In this document: positions 25,965 through 36,446 of the stretch, in pieces
How positions within the stretch are numbered: position 1 is the first letter of the stretch
Layout of the letters: every line of letters begins with the position of its first letter
Assembly: GCA_028706255.1 (NCBI GenBank)
Contig: JAQWBS010000010.1
Location: 1 to 45,537, forward strand
From: Alphaproteobacteria bacterium
GTDB taxonomy: Bacteria > Pseudomonadota > Alphaproteobacteria > RF32 > CAG-239
Length of the DNA stretch: 45,537 nucleotides
Direction: 5' to 3'
The notes under the pieces: model-generated
What the model was told of the DNA's origin: nothing
Database searches by the model: none
The model's input: the letters and a program-made list of their open reading frames with translations, nothing else
Translations under genes and position numbers: made by a program

Positions 25965-27131
25965 CTATCTTTTTTGATTTCTTTGTTTCATAATTTGTTG
26001 ATAGGCTTCATTGATTTCTGCCATACGCATATTGCTCATGGCGATATCATATTCACTGCCACCTTTTGCCATAACTTTATCAGGGTGGTTCGCCGTGGTC
26101 AGCTCACGCCAAGCAATGCGAATGTCATTGTTGCTGGCGGAATAAGAAACACCAAGGGTTTTGTAATAGTCTTTAATTTCATTGTTTGAAGTGTCTTTAA
26201 TTTCATACCTCTTGCGAATGGCTTCAAAATTTCCTTCAGGCAGGTCAATAATCTTTGCAATATTTTTTAAAATATTTAATTCTTCGAGGCAAATGCCATC
26301 GGCGGAGATGATTTTGAACAGATTGTCAATGACATCTTCTTTTTGGTCAAGGTCGTCTTTGATAATGTTTTTAATCTGCTTGGCATAAGGTTCATAGCCT
26401 TCAGATGTTTCTTGAGCTTCTTCAAAAATTTTCTTAAGTTTATGGTCGTCGGAGGAGATGAAAAAAAGTTTTTTGAAGGTGTTGACTTCGCCTCTGCTGA
26501 CAATGCCGTCTGCTTTTGCCAGTTTTGCGGCAAGAACCGTCATCGCTTGAATAAAAGCAACTTTCTTCGCTTCTTGAGAATGGCTTGCCATTTTTAGAAA
26601 ATTGGCTCTTGGCCAAAGCACATTCAAGGGCTTAATTTTGCTGATGAGTCCACTATCAGAACGCAAAAAATCAATGAAAAACCCTAAGATAATTCCGGTG
26701 AAAAGCAAAATTTTGCTTTGCAGACTAAATCCTAAAGTGAAGCCTAAAAACTTAAACAGATTATCATCAAAAAAGGTTTTGAAATGACATTTGAAATGTT
26801 TGATCTTTTCATTGTCTTGCATATCAAAAATGAAATGTCCAAGCAACGCCAAAGCAATTGCTCCAATCCATCCAAAAGCCCAAGCGCCTAAAACAATTCC
26901 CCAAACTTTTCCAAAAAAATGTGAGAAAAATTTGTCATATAAATTATAATATTTATATGGCAACATCAGACGCATATTGTCATCAAGATTATTCAACCGG
27001 TGAAACAAGAACTTTAAAATAACGGTGCGGTCTAATAGAATATGCCCTAAGCATAATCCCCAGAGGAAACCTGAGATTCCAAAAAGTTTAAGTCCAATAA
27101 CAGAAAATGTTAGTTTACCCAAGGGCGACAT
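25965..27131 (-). CDS. Membrane-anchored TerB/DnaJ-domain protein (DjlA-like)
   Basis: The N-terminal half has several hydrophobic segments (about residues 8-30, 73-102 and 125-150). A TerB-like helical domain follows (about 185-290, with AAKLAKADGIVSRGEV and ISADGICLEE). The C-terminal J domain (about 320-388) contains the HPD motif (NHPDKVM), so DnaK stimulation is expected. The order TM-TerB-J matches DjlA, a membrane co-chaperone, though the membrane part is longer than in E. coli. Confidence 0.85.
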   Translation of the reverse strand: MSPLGKLTFSVIGLKLFGISGFLWGLCLGHILLDRTVILKFLFHRLNNLDDNMRLMLPYKYYNLYDKFFSHFFGKVWGIVLGAWAFGWIGAIALALLGHFIFDMQDNEKIKHFKCHFKTFFDDNLFKFLGFTLGFSLQSKILLFTGIILGFFIDFLRSDSGLISKIKPLNVLWPRANFLKMASHSQEAKKVAFIQAMTVLAAKLAKADGIVSRGEVNTFKKLFFISSDDHKLKKIFEEAQETSEGYEPYAKQIKNIIKDDLDQKEDVIDNLFKIISADGICLEELNILKNIAKIIDLPEGNFEAIRKRYEIKDTSNNEIKDYYKTLGVSYSASNNDIRIAWRELTTANHPDKVMAKGGSEYDIAMSNMRMAEINEAYQQIMKQRNQKR

Positions 27132-27198
27132 AAAATCCTCGATATAAATTTTCGCAATGGGGTGATTTTACTCTCTTTAAAAGCAAAAACAAAGTCTT

Positions 27199-27951
27199 TT
27201 ATAGTTTAATGGTTGATAACTGCGTCGGAAAGTCGTTTTGTTGCTTGATTTCCTTGTTATGTCCACTTCGGCGATAGCTGAAAAAGTTTTTATCTGTGTA
27301 AGTGTCAATGTCAGAAAAAGTCACCGAGTTGAGAGAATATCTTTTGAGAATGTCTAAGATGAAGCTTTTGCTATCAAACTTAAATTTATCTCCAAAGGCA
27401 GGGAAGTATTTAACAAAATCTGGGCTTTTAGCGGCAAATTCATCGACCATATCTTGTCCCGCATCAAAGGAATTTTTAAGCAAGCAAGGGCCGACGGCGG
27501 CGTCAATATTTTCTATTTTTGCCCCTTTTTCAAGCATGAGACTGATGGTGTTTTCAATGACTCCTCTTAATGCACCACGCCAACCAGCATGAGCCGCACC
27601 AATAATGCCATTTTTCCAGTCGGCAAGCAACACAGGGGCACAATCTGCTGTTCTGAGGCAAAGGATAACGTCTTTTTTGTCGGTCACTAAGCCGTCGCCA
27701 ACGGTTTGATAAAAACCTGTTTGTGTGACGTAGTTGGCAATGTTGGAAACGCCTTGTCGTTGCAAGCATAAATTTTCTTTAGAAAGGTTCAAATGCTCCC
27801 CAATGATTTGATAGTTTTTTGCAATACTTTCTTTGTTATCTAAACTAAAATCATTCGTGTTTAGGCTTGAATAAACGCCTGTTGAGACGCCTCCATGAGA
27901 GCCAAAAAAAGCGTGTTTTTCTTGAGGGAGATTTTTTGCTTTATAAATCAT
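27199..27951 (-). CDS. pgeF: PgeF/YfiH family (LACC1-like) purine nucleoside-active or editing protein
   Basis: A 250-residue protein of the multicopper-polyphenol-oxidoreductase-like (DUF152) family. Metal-ligand motifs are [12 protein letters not shown] and [10 protein letters not shown], and a conserved Cys lies in GPCLLKNSF. Family members edit peptidoglycan precursors (PgeF) or act as purine nucleoside phosphorylase/adenosine deaminase (LACC1, YlmD). It overlaps deoB by 4 bp and is the last gene of the nucleoside operon, which favours the nucleoside role. The choice between roles is inference. Confidence 0.82.
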   Translation of the reverse strand: MIYKAKNLPQEKHAFFGSHGGVSTGVYSSLNTNDFSLDNKESIAKNYQIIGEHLNLSKENLCLQRQGVSNIANYVTQTGFYQTVGDGLVTDKKDVILCLRTADCAPVLLADWKNGIIGAAHAGWRGALRGVIENTISLMLEKGAKIENIDAAVGPCLLKNSFDAGQDMVDEFAAKSPDFVKYFPAFGDKFKFDSKSFILDILKRYSLNSVTFSDIDTYTDKNFFSYRRSGHNKEIKQQNDFPTQLSTIKL

Positions 27952-29144
27952 AGAAAAGATTTCCCAACTTTAAAAGGTTCTAGCTTGAAATAAGCCGCAA
28001 TGGTTTGAGCAATGTCTGCAAAAGTTTGTCTTTGCCCAATGTTTTCTTCTTTCACCTTATGCCCAAACATAATCACAGGCACTTGTTCTCTGGTGTGGTC
28101 TGTGCCGATATATGAAGGGTCGCAGCCATGGTCGGCAGTGATGAACACGAGATCATCTTCTTTGAGTAATGGTTCAATTTCAGGGAGGCGTTTGTCGAAA
28201 TATTCTAAACCTTTGGCATAGCCTTCAACATCTCTTCTGTGTCCCCACATCATGTCAAAATCTACAAAATTGGTGAAAATAATTGAGTTGTTAGGAGCTG
28301 TTTTTACTTCTTCCAAGGTCACGTCCCAAAGTTCTTCTAAACCACTTGCTTTGAGGGCTTTGGTGATGCCACAATTGGCATAAATATCGGCAATTTTTCC
28401 AATAGAAATCACATTGCCACCACTTGTTTTCATCTTATCTAAAACAGTTGGAGCAGGCGGGGTAACGGAATAATCATGGCGATTTTTCGTGCGAACAAAT
28501 TCACCTTTTTTCTCTCCCAAAAAGGGACGAGCAATGATGCGGGCAATGTTATACGGCTTTGCAAGTTCAAAAGCAATTTCACAAAGTTTGTAAAGATTTT
28601 CTAATCCAAATTTTTCTTCGTGGGCGGCAATTTGAATGTTGCTATCGGCAGAAGTATAAAAAATGGGCTTTCCGCTTTTGAGATGTTCTTCGCCAAGTTC
28701 TTGAATAATCTCTGTCCCTGAGGCGGCTTTGTTGCCTAAAATGCCTTCAATTTTGGCTCTTTTACAAATTTCTTGCACAAGGCTTTCAGGAAAAGAAGGA
28801 TATGCTTTCGGAAAATATCCCCAATCTTTGAGCACAGGAACACCAGCCATTTCCCAGTGACCAGAAGAAGTGTCTTTAGCAACACTCAATTCGCTCATAT
28901 GTCCGAATTTTGAAGGAAGCGTGATTTTTGCAGGGCTGTCTTGAACACCAAGCACAGGGTAAAGTCCACAAGCCCCTTTTGCTACTTGAGCAAGTCCGAG
29001 TTTCTGAAGATTAGGAATCTGAAGTCCACCACTCAGGTTGGCAATGTGCCCAAACGTGTTGGCCGTCAAATCACCAAATTTTTCAGCATCTTTCGCCCCA
29101 CCAATGCCAAAGCTGTCCATCATCAAAATAATCACACGTCCCAT
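27948..29144 (-). CDS. deoB: Phosphopentomutase
   Basis: A 398-residue alkaline-phosphatase-superfamily enzyme that interconverts (deoxy)ribose-1-phosphate and the 5-phosphate. It opens with the metal-binding [12 protein letters not shown]. Later it has SGHWEMAG and [18 protein letters not shown], the family metal motifs. It links the phosphorylases (PunA, DeoA) to the aldolase DeoC. It lies 23 bp after deoA and overlaps pgeF by 4 bp. Confidence 0.96.
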   Translation of the reverse strand: MGRVIILMMDSFGIGGAKDAEKFGDLTANTFGHIANLSGGLQIPNLQKLGLAQVAKGACGLYPVLGVQDSPAKITLPSKFGHMSELSVAKDTSSGHWEMAGVPVLKDWGYFPKAYPSFPESLVQEICKRAKIEGILGNKAASGTEIIQELGEEHLKSGKPIFYTSADSNIQIAAHEEKFGLENLYKLCEIAFELAKPYNIARIIARPFLGEKKGEFVRTKNRHDYSVTPPAPTVLDKMKTSGGNVISIGKIADIYANCGITKALKASGLEELWDVTLEEVKTAPNNSIIFTNFVDFDMMWGHRRDVEGYAKGLEYFDKRLPEIEPLLKEDDLVFITADHGCDPSYIGTDHTREQVPVIMFGHKVKEENIGQRQTFADIAQTIAAYFKLEPFKVGKSFL

Positions 29145-29167
29145 TTTTCTTTCTTCCTTTTATATAT

Positions 29168-30481
29168 TTATTTAATTTCTTCCAAGATAGCTGATTTTGG
29201 TTTGAGTTTTTTTGTGCCAAGGCGGACAAGAAGTTTGAGTTCTTCTTCGGCTTGTTTAAATTGTTCCTCTGTTTGAGCATGAATTGTGGCAATTGGTTTG
29301 CCTTTGGGAATGGCATTACCAATTTGACAGAAATCACTATATCCTGTGGCAAAGTCTAGCTTTTGGTCTGGGTGACTACGTCCACCTTTCATCCCAACAA
29401 TACTCATGCCGATTTGATAAGTATCCATTTCTTCAACATAACCTTCAACTTCGTCAAACACGGGGCGAATGATTTTTGCTTTTGGTAAATAGGTTTCATA
29501 TTTTTCAACAAAGTCTGTTGGTCCACCAAGGGCGGAAACCATTTTTGCAAAAATTTCTAAAGCCGCACCAGAATCAATTGATTTCTGCAATTTTTCTTTA
29601 GCTTCTTTTTCATTTTTAGCAAGTTTTGAAGCAACTAATAAATTTGCACAAAGCCCAAGGGTGATTTCGTGAAGTCTTTGGTCAACTTTTTCGCCTTTGA
29701 GATATTCAATTGTTTCTGCAACTTCCAAAGCATTTCCAACGTTTCGACCAAGCACTTGGTTCATATCCGTAATAATTGCTTGTGTTGGCATACCTGCACC
29801 TGTTCCCACACGTGCAATCGATTTTGCCAAAGTTCTGGCGTCATCAATGTTTCTCATAAAAGCACCATTGCCACATTTCAAATCCATCACCAGATGTTGA
29901 AGACCAGCAGCAAGTTTTTTAGAAGTGATTGATGCCGTAATTAAAGGGATTGATTCAACTGTTCCGCAAACGTCACGAATGGCATAAATCTTTTTATCGG
30001 CGGGAGCAAGATTTCCCGTTTGCCCAATGATGGCACAGCCTACTTCTCTGACAACTTTTTTGAATTTGTCATTGTCAGGTAGCGGATTATAATTTGGAAT
30101 TGCCTCTAATTTATCAACTGTTCCACCAGTGTGCCCCAAGCCACATCCTGCAATCATTGGAACATATCCGCCACAAGCAGCGAGCATTGGCGCAAGCATT
30201 AAACTCACTTTATCACCAACCCCACCAGAAGAGTGTTTGTCAATAATTGGTCTGTCTGAAAGGTCTGCCCAGTTCATAATATCGCCAGAATCTCGCATCG
30301 CTAAAGCTAGATTAACGGTTTCATCCTCATTAAAGCCATTTAAAAAGATTGCCATGGTTAAAGCTGCAACTTGACTATCAGCAATGTCACGAGAGGTAAT
30401 TCCTTTGATGAAAAAGTCGATTTCTTCTTTCTTTAAAACTTTTTTATTGCGTTTATTGAGAATCACTTCTTGAGGAAACAT
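29168..30481 (-). CDS. deoA: Thymidine (pyrimidine-nucleoside) phosphorylase
   Basis: A 437-residue enzyme that splits thymidine with phosphate into thymine and deoxyribose-1-phosphate. The signature DKHSSGGVGDKVSLMLAPM (about residue 75-95) and the RDVCGTVESIPL region are typical of family-3 glycosyltransferase-type phosphorylases. The start is ATG 30481 with AGGAG ten bases upstream; an in-frame TTG at 30502 overlaps deoC and has no SD. The gap to deoC is 4 bp. It is co-transcribed within the deo operon. Confidence 0.95.
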   Translation of the reverse strand: MFPQEVILNKRNKKVLKKEEIDFFIKGITSRDIADSQVAALTMAIFLNGFNEDETVNLALAMRDSGDIMNWADLSDRPIIDKHSSGGVGDKVSLMLAPMLAACGGYVPMIAGCGLGHTGGTVDKLEAIPNYNPLPDNDKFKKVVREVGCAIIGQTGNLAPADKKIYAIRDVCGTVESIPLITASITSKKLAAGLQHLVMDLKCGNGAFMRNIDDARTLAKSIARVGTGAGMPTQAIITDMNQVLGRNVGNALEVAETIEYLKGEKVDQRLHEITLGLCANLLVASKLAKNEKEAKEKLQKSIDSGAALEIFAKMVSALGGPTDFVEKYETYLPKAKIIRPVFDEVEGYVEEMDTYQIGMSIVGMKGGRSHPDQKLDFATGYSDFCQIGNAIPKGKPIATIHAQTEEQFKQAEEELKLLVRLGTKKLKPKSAILEEIK

Positions 30482-30485
30482 AAAA

Positions 30486-31223
30486 CTACACTCCTGTTTC
30501 AATGGTTTTGATGAGGTCGTCTAAGACGGAACTTGCCCCAATTCTCAAATTTTTAGGAGAAATCCAACGACTTCCCATAATTGAGTTAGCAAGAATTAAA
30601 TATTTTTTCACGTCATATGCCGTTTTAATGCCGCCACTTGCCTTGAAACCTACAGCTTTTTTTCCTGTGGAAATTGTTTCTAAAATCGCATTTGCAACTT
30701 CTGGTGTGGCGGAAACTTCGGTTTTGCCTGTTGAAGTTTTAAGGAAGTCAATCTCAAAATTAATACACATTTTGCTTGCTTCAATAATGAGAGAAAGTTT
30801 TTTTAGTTCTCCCGTTTCCAAAATGATTTTTGAAACGTGTTTTTTGCCACACTCTTCCGTCACCATCTTGAGAAAGTCTTTACAAAAAGAAAAGTCTCCT
30901 GCCATAAATTTTTGATAAGGGAAAACAGCGTCGATTTCATCTGACCCAAAATTGATTGCTTTTTGAATTTCTTTTCGTGTTTCTTCAATGCTCATTTTGC
31001 CTTCTGGGAAATTGACAACTGTGGCGGTTTTAACGCCTGTGCCTTTGAGATAGTCAATGGCAAAAGGAATGAAGCGAGGATAAACGCAAACAGCAGCCAC
31101 ATTCCCATAAGGGGTGACAGCTTTTTTGCATAAGGCTTCAATTTTGGATTCAGTGTCGTCTTTGTTTAAAGAAGTTAAGTCTAAGAGTTTAATTGCTAAT
31201 TTTGCAGCAGTGACATCATCCAT
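30486..31223 (-). CDS. deoC: Deoxyribose-phosphate aldolase
   Basis: A 245-residue class I aldolase splitting deoxyribose-5-phosphate into acetaldehyde and glyceraldehyde-3-phosphate. The Schiff-base region FLKTSTGKT and the second lysine in VGFKASGGIKT are present. Length and fold match the DeoC family. AAGGAG lies nine bases before ATG 31223, and the gap from punA is 2 bp. The C3 product can feed the glycolysis supported by pfkA. Confidence 0.96.
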   Translation of the reverse strand: MDDVTAAKLAIKLLDLTSLNKDDTESKIEALCKKAVTPYGNVAAVCVYPRFIPFAIDYLKGTGVKTATVVNFPEGKMSIEETRKEIQKAINFGSDEIDAVFPYQKFMAGDFSFCKDFLKMVTEECGKKHVSKIILETGELKKLSLIIEASKMCINFEIDFLKTSTGKTEVSATPEVANAILETISTGKKAVGFKASGGIKTAYDVKKYLILANSIMGSRWISPKNLRIGASSVLDDLIKTIETGV

Positions 31224-31225
31224 TT

Positions 31226-32032
31226 CTATATCTCCTTAAGAGAAATTTTAAGAAGGCTGATGAGATTTTGCGAAGCTTTGTTGCCTTCTTTCATTGTTTC
31301 ATCATGGCTTTGAGCTTGTTTTTGTAAGCCTGTGCCAAGATTTGTAATGACGGAAAAGCCTAAAACTTTCATACCCGAATGAACGGCTGAAAGCACTTCT
31401 GGAACGGTTGACATGCCAACTGCGTCAGCTCCCAAAACTTTGAATGCTCTGATTTCAGCGGCTGTTTCAAAGTTTGGTCCAAGCACCATAAGATAAACCC
31501 CTTCATAAAGTTTGATGTTTTCTTGTTGAGCAATTTTTTTGATTTTTGAACGTATGTCACGGTCGTAAGCATTACTGACATCTGGAAATCTTGGTCCAAG
31601 GGCATCGTTATTCACACCAATTAATGGGTTTTTGCCACTGAAGTTGATGTGGTCAGAAATCATCATAATGCTTCCTGCAGGCATATCTAAATTGAGAGAG
31701 CCAGCGGCGTTGGTGACAATAAGTTGTTCAATGCCAATTTTTCTAAAAGCCTTGATGATGAGGTCAATCTTTTGTGGTTCGTGTCCTTCATAAAGATGAA
31801 TTCTGCCTTGCATACAAAGAATTTCTTTGCCTTCAAATTCGCCAATGATGAGTTTTCCTGCATGACCACTGACTGTGCTCCTTGGAAAACCATCAATTTC
31901 TTCATAGCCTATGGTGACTGGATTTTTAATTTCTTCAGCAATTTTTCCTAAACCACTGCCTAAAATGAGGGCAATTTTGGGTTTTTTGTTGCCAATTTTT
32001 GCTTGAATTTGCTGTGCAATTTTTTCAATCAT
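31226..32032 (-). CDS. punA: Purine-nucleoside phosphorylase (trimeric PunA/XapA type)
   Basis: A 268-residue phosphorylase releasing purine base and (deoxy)ribose-1-phosphate. Family signatures are LGSGLG, RIHLYEGHEPQ, TNAAGSL and GMSTVPE. The base-contact Asn is in SVITNLGTG. AAGGA precedes ATG 32032. It is the first gene of the operon punA-deoC-deoA-deoB-pgeF. Its promoter should lie in 32033-32185, a divergent AT-rich region also serving the AsmA-like gene. Confidence 0.93.
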   Translation of the reverse strand: MIEKIAQQIQAKIGNKKPKIALILGSGLGKIAEEIKNPVTIGYEEIDGFPRSTVSGHAGKLIIGEFEGKEILCMQGRIHLYEGHEPQKIDLIIKAFRKIGIEQLIVTNAAGSLNLDMPAGSIMMISDHINFSGKNPLIGVNNDALGPRFPDVSNAYDRDIRSKIKKIAQQENIKLYEGVYLMVLGPNFETAAEIRAFKVLGADAVGMSTVPEVLSAVHSGMKVLGFSVITNLGTGLQKQAQSHDETMKEGNKASQNLISLLKISLKEI

Positions 32033-32185
32033 TCGTTAAAATCCTTGTTTTTTTGAAAAATTTTCAATAATTTTCATAATTGCTTTTTTTCCTTAAAAGT
32101 TTTATTAATTAATTTATGTTTATAATATATTGATTAATATATGATTTAGCAAAGATTATTTTGAGTTTTTAAAAGGAGAGAGAAC

Positions 32186-35100
32186 TTGAAGAAAATCATT
32201 TTAGCGGTTGCAGCCCTGATAGTGGTGGTGATGACCGGATTTTTCTTATATGTTTCAATGATAGATTGGAACTTGCATAAAGACAAAATTGCCAATCAAT
32301 TCTCAAATGTGACGGGTAAGAAAGTTGTCTTTAGTGGACCAGTGAGTTTTAATGTCTTTCCATCGCCTTATCTTAAAGCTCAGAATGTTAAGATTTATCA
32401 TGAAGAAGACACAACTTTGCAAACTCCTTTGGCAACGATTAAAGAACTTGTTGCTGAACTCTCTCTTTTCCCTTTAATTAATGGCAATTTTGATGTTAAA
32501 AAAATGTCGCTTCTTGAACCTGAGATGCTCATTGAACTTTTGCCTGAAGGAAAAATTAATTGGCAAAGCAAAAAAGAAATTATTGACTATGATAAGCCAG
32601 TTGAAAAAATCGAAGTTTCGCTTGATAGTGTGATGATTGAGCAAGCCAAGTTGAATATTGTTTCAAAAGAATATGGCGTTGATTTGAAATTTGATAAGCT
32701 TAATGCTGAAGTTGTTGCAGACAGCATTTTTGGTCCTTATCGCATTGAAGGAAGCTATATGAATGACAATAGCCCTGAAGGATTTGCTTTGTCTTTGGGG
32801 CAACTTTCAGATAGCTTTGCGACTTCACTTAATTTTGTTATTAGACACCCAAAATCTGATTCATATTTCAGATTTGATGGCTCTTTTTTCTTAAAGAATA
32901 GTGTGTTGAATGGAAGTGCAATTGTTGAATCTGCTCGTCCGAGCGATTTTATTTCGTCATATTATCCGCATTTGAATTTTGACAAGGCATATGAATTTCC
33001 TTTGGCTTTATCTATGGAACTCAACACGAATAAAACTAAAATTGATGTTTCCAATTTTGTTGTTAAATATGGTGGCACGGTTGGTGCAGGAAATGTGTTG
33101 ATTCCGCTTAAGGCAGATGAATTTAACACGGATGATAGCGAAGAATTGGAACGTAAAAAGGTTGAAGTTGCCTTTAATATGACAGATTTAGATCTTAATC
33201 CATTTGTGTCATTGTTGATGAATTTTGCTAAAAATCAGGCAGATTATAAGAATAATCTTCCATATGATGTTTTGTTTGATTTGAAAGCTGTTAAAACAAT
33301 TTATAAAGACCAAAACATTAGAGATTTTGCTTTGAGCTTTGATATTTTACAAGACAAATTTGCTGTTAATTCCCTGACAGCAATTTTGCCTGGAGAAACG
33401 AGCTTGAGCACACAAGGAAATATTTTCTCTAAAGAAGAACAGCTCACTTATAACTTTGATGTAACTGCAAATAGTTTGGATTTCTTGAAACTTTCTGCTT
33501 GGTTGGGATATCAAATTCCAACGGTTAATAATTCCACTTACCGAATTGCAGAATTATCTGCTGGGATTTCTGGAAATAAAAAACTTTTGAAAATTTTACC
33601 GTTAAAAGCAACTTTGGATAAAACAAATTTGAATGGCGAGATTGGGGTGATTTTGGATAGTCGTCCTAGCATTTATGCTGATGTGACAATTGATAGTTTG
33701 AACTTTGATAATTATGCTCAAAAACTTCCTGAAGACGTTGCACAAAAAGGATTTGTAGCAAGTTTGAAATATTTAAGTTCAAAGTTTTTATTCTTAAATG
33801 ATTATGATATGAAAATTAACACCTCTTTAGGCTTAGGAATTTATAATTCCATTCCTTTTGAAAATGTGGATATGGCATTTTCTTTGGAGAAAGGAAATCT
33901 GAATTTAGAAAAATTGCATATTTCTAGTGTTAGAAATTCGGGCGTTGATTTGAATGGTAAAATTTATGGACTTTCAAATGATGGATTTATGTTTGAAAAC
34001 TTGAAATATGATTTGAGTACTCAAGATTTTTATTCACTTTTTGTAAAAGACAAAGTTTCTCACTTCATTCAAAAGGCTAAAGATTTGAAAAAGTTTGAGG
34101 CGAAAGGGGTTGTTACTGGAAATTTGGATAAATTTGCAACAAAGAGTGCTTTTAAAGCAGATGACCTTGACGTTTATTACACTGGTGAAGTTCAAAAAGA
34201 AGGACAGAACTATAATCTTGATGGTAAAATTGGATTAAAATCTCCAGACTTTATCAAATTTGCCAATCGTTTTGGAATGGCTTATACCCCAGATGTGCTC
34301 ACGATGGGAATTTTCAGATTAAATAGCCAACTTTCAGGAAATGATGAAAAGTTTTTTATGAAAGATATGAATTTGCTGATTGGAACAAATAGATTCAAAG
34401 GAACAGTTGAATATAATAAAATTGAAGATAAAAATAATCTCACCTTTGATTTAAACGTGAACAAGTTGGAATTGGATAGGTTCTTTTATAATCAAGCAGG
34501 GGTTAAGGAAACAGGTCCGAAAATTTCGCTTGAAACGGCAAACGTTGCAGATTTTATCGTTAAACCAATTTGGGATAAAACGGTGATTGATTATTCCCCT
34601 TATAAAAATTACACACTTGGTGGAAAGCTAGCGGTTACAGATTTAAGCTATGGAAATGGCACTGTTTCTGATGCAGTGATGGTTATTTCACTTGATAATC
34701 AGTTGTTGAAAATTCAGAATTTTTCAGGAAAATATCAAGGCGGTGAGCTTTCTTCAAAACTCATTGAACTTTCTATGTTGGGAAGCACTTTCTTACGAGG
34801 GGATGTCACTTTAAAAGAAGTTGAAGTTCGTCAAAATTATTTCTCTGGTTTGAAATATGGTTTATCTGAAGGCGTTTTGACAATGCTGATAAACTTTGAC
34901 ACCTTGGCTTCTTCTTGGAATGATGCTTTTTCAGCACTTAGCGGAAATGTTGCGTTTGAAATTAAAAATCCAAAAGTTAAAGGTTGGGATTTTGCAGGAA
35001 TTAGCGAAGATTTGAGTAAGCGAAAAGTTTCCGAAGGCTTGGCTGTGTCTGTTACAGAGAAGTTGCAAACAGGCGAAACACCTTTTGATACTTTTGCAGG

Positions 35101-36421
35101 TAAAATTGTTTTAGAAAAATCTGCTTTTAGATTTGTCGATAGTTCTTTTAGTGGAGATAATTTGCTTATTGGGTTGATTTCATCTGGCAGTCTTTCGACT
35201 TGGGAAATGAAGTCCGATTTTATGGCAGAACTTTCTTTGGAAAAAGCGAAATATTTAATTAATTATAGTTTTTCTGGTCCGATTTCTAATCCGAGTTTGT
35301 TCGTTGATATTAATCCAACAAGCAAGGTTTTTGATGATGCTAACAGAAAAATTGAGGAGGAAAAGAAGGCCGCAGAAAAAGCACTTCGTGAAAATCGTTT
35401 GTTCCTCATTGATAAGCAGAAAGAAAAGGCTAGTGCATTTCTCACTGAAATTGAAACGAAAAGACAACAAATTGAGAAGCGAAAAGCGTTGAATAAAAAT
35501 GAAACCATTCTTTTAGGATATGACAAGCTTTTGAAAACTTTAGGTAGTCAACAACAAAGCTTGGAAGGGCTTTTGCAAAAAACTGCAGATTTACCGTCTA
35601 TGGAGCTTTCTGAAGAATTGGTCAAAGAGGTTAAAGCAGTTAATGATGTGGCAGAAAAGAGCCTTAGTTCTTTTGATAAGGAATATAATAGTGTTTATTA
35701 TCAGGATGCGAAAGGACTTTTGAATTCTAAATATAATGAGATTGCTGATCGGTTTGTGAAAAATCGTAATTTAGTTGTTAAATTTAGAGATGATTATTAT
35801 CAATATCCTGAGCGTATGACAGTTGTTGGAAAAACGTTTGTTTTAGATAATGATTTACAAGTTGATGATATGAAATTGAAAATTGAAAACACTTTCACAG
35901 AGATGAATGCACTCTATGATGTTGCGAATAAAGATTATGTTTCTCTTCAATCTTTGAATAATATTGATGAGATTAATTCATACACTTCAAAGGTCAATCG
36001 TTTGCTGACAGATTTTGATGAAAAAGAAAAAGAAATTAGCAGTTCTGTTGAGTCACTCTTTGACTATCTTGAAGCTTTAGTTTCTGGATATGAAAAAGAA
36101 TATGATGAACAAGCTAAAACAGCAGAGATTCAATATAAGATTGAAGAGAATAAAGGAATGATTTCATCAAACGGCAAAACCACAACACTCGTTAGGGAAA
36201 TTGATGAAATTCAACGTTCTGAAGAAGCCGCTCTTTCTGAGGGCGTGAGAGTTCTTGATTTCTCTCAAAATGTCAAAAAATCACCCGAAAAAGTGACGGC
36301 TCCGATAGTGGTTAATCGAGAAAAAATCAATCAGATTTTAATTGAAAAACAAGAGGGTGGAATTCTTAAGAAAATAGACGATGAAGTTTCTTCTTCAGGT
36401 GGTGTCATTATTAAGAAATAA
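32186..36421 (+). CDS. AsmA-family protein with long coiled-coil tail (1411 aa)
   Basis: An inner-membrane-anchored periplasmic protein of the AsmA family (bridge-like lipid-transfer superfamily). A single N-terminal transmembrane helix (about 4-26) is followed by the AsmA N-terminal domain (GPVSFNVFPSPYLKAQNV) and repeated beta-structure. The AsmA C-terminal domain lies about 870-1040 (MLINFDTLASSW, GWDFAGISEDL). Unusual is a further about 360 residues (1052-1411) rich in Lys, Glu and Gln, which look like long periplasmic coiled coils. TTG 32186 is the start, with AGGAG seven bases upstream. Its role in envelope lipid homeostasis is inferred from the family. Confidence 0.88.
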   Translation: MKKIILAVAALIVVVMTGFFLYVSMIDWNLHKDKIANQFSNVTGKKVVFSGPVSFNVFPSPYLKAQNVKIYHEEDTTLQTPLATIKELVAELSLFPLINGNFDVKKMSLLEPEMLIELLPEGKINWQSKKEIIDYDKPVEKIEVSLDSVMIEQAKLNIVSKEYGVDLKFDKLNAEVVADSIFGPYRIEGSYMNDNSPEGFALSLGQLSDSFATSLNFVIRHPKSDSYFRFDGSFFLKNSVLNGSAIVESARPSDFISSYYPHLNFDKAYEFPLALSMELNTNKTKIDVSNFVVKYGGTVGAGNVLIPLKADEFNTDDSEELERKKVEVAFNMTDLDLNPFVSLLMNFAKNQADYKNNLPYDVLFDLKAVKTIYKDQNIRDFALSFDILQDKFAVNSLTAILPGETSLSTQGNIFSKEEQLTYNFDVTANSLDFLKLSAWLGYQIPTVNNSTYRIAELSAGISGNKKLLKILPLKATLDKTNLNGEIGVILDSRPSIYADVTIDSLNFDNYAQKLPEDVAQKGFVASLKYLSSKFLFLNDYDMKINTSLGLGIYNSIPFENVDMAFSLEKGNLNLEKLHISSVRNSGVDLNGKIYGLSNDGFMFENLKYDLSTQDFYSLFVKDKVSHFIQKAKDLKKFEAKGVVTGNLDKFATKSAFKADDLDVYYTGEVQKEGQNYNLDGKIGLKSPDFIKFANRFGMAYTPDVLTMGIFRLNSQLSGNDEKFFMKDMNLLIGTNRFKGTVEYNKIEDKNNLTFDLNVNKLELDRFFYNQAGVKETGPKISLETANVADFIVKPIWDKTVIDYSPYKNYTLGGKLAVTDLSYGNGTVSDAVMVISLDNQLLKIQNFSGKYQGGELSSKLIELSMLGSTFLRGDVTLKEVEVRQNYFSGLKYGLSEGVLTMLINFDTLASSWNDAFSALSGNVAFEIKNPKVKGWDFAGISEDLSKRKVSEGLAVSVTEKLQTGETPFDTFAGKIVLEKSAFRFVDSSFSGDNLLIGLISSGSLSTWEMKSDFMAELSLEKAKYLINYSFSGPISNPSLFVDINPTSKVFDDANRKIEEEKKAAEKALRENRLFLIDKQKEKASAFLTEIETKRQQIEKRKALNKNETILLGYDKLLKTLGSQQQSLEGLLQKTADLPSMELSEELVKEVKAVNDVAEKSLSSFDKEYNSVYYQDAKGLLNSKYNEIADRFVKNRNLVVKFRDDYYQYPERMTVVGKTFVLDNDLQVDDMKLKIENTFTEMNALYDVANKDYVSLQSLNNIDEINSYTSKVNRLLTDFDEKEKEISSSVESLFDYLEALVSGYEKEYDEQAKTAEIQYKIEENKGMISSNGKTTTLVREIDEIQRSEEAALSEGVRVLDFSQNVKKSPEKVTAPIVVNREKINQILIEKQEGGILKKIDDEVSSSGGVIIKK

Positions 36422-36446
36422 AGCTTGAGAATAAAATCAATTATGC

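Noticed and set aside
32100-32160. AT-rich inverted repeat upstream of the AsmA-like gene
   Set aside because: Only 7 bp of pure A/T pairing, expected by chance at this base composition.
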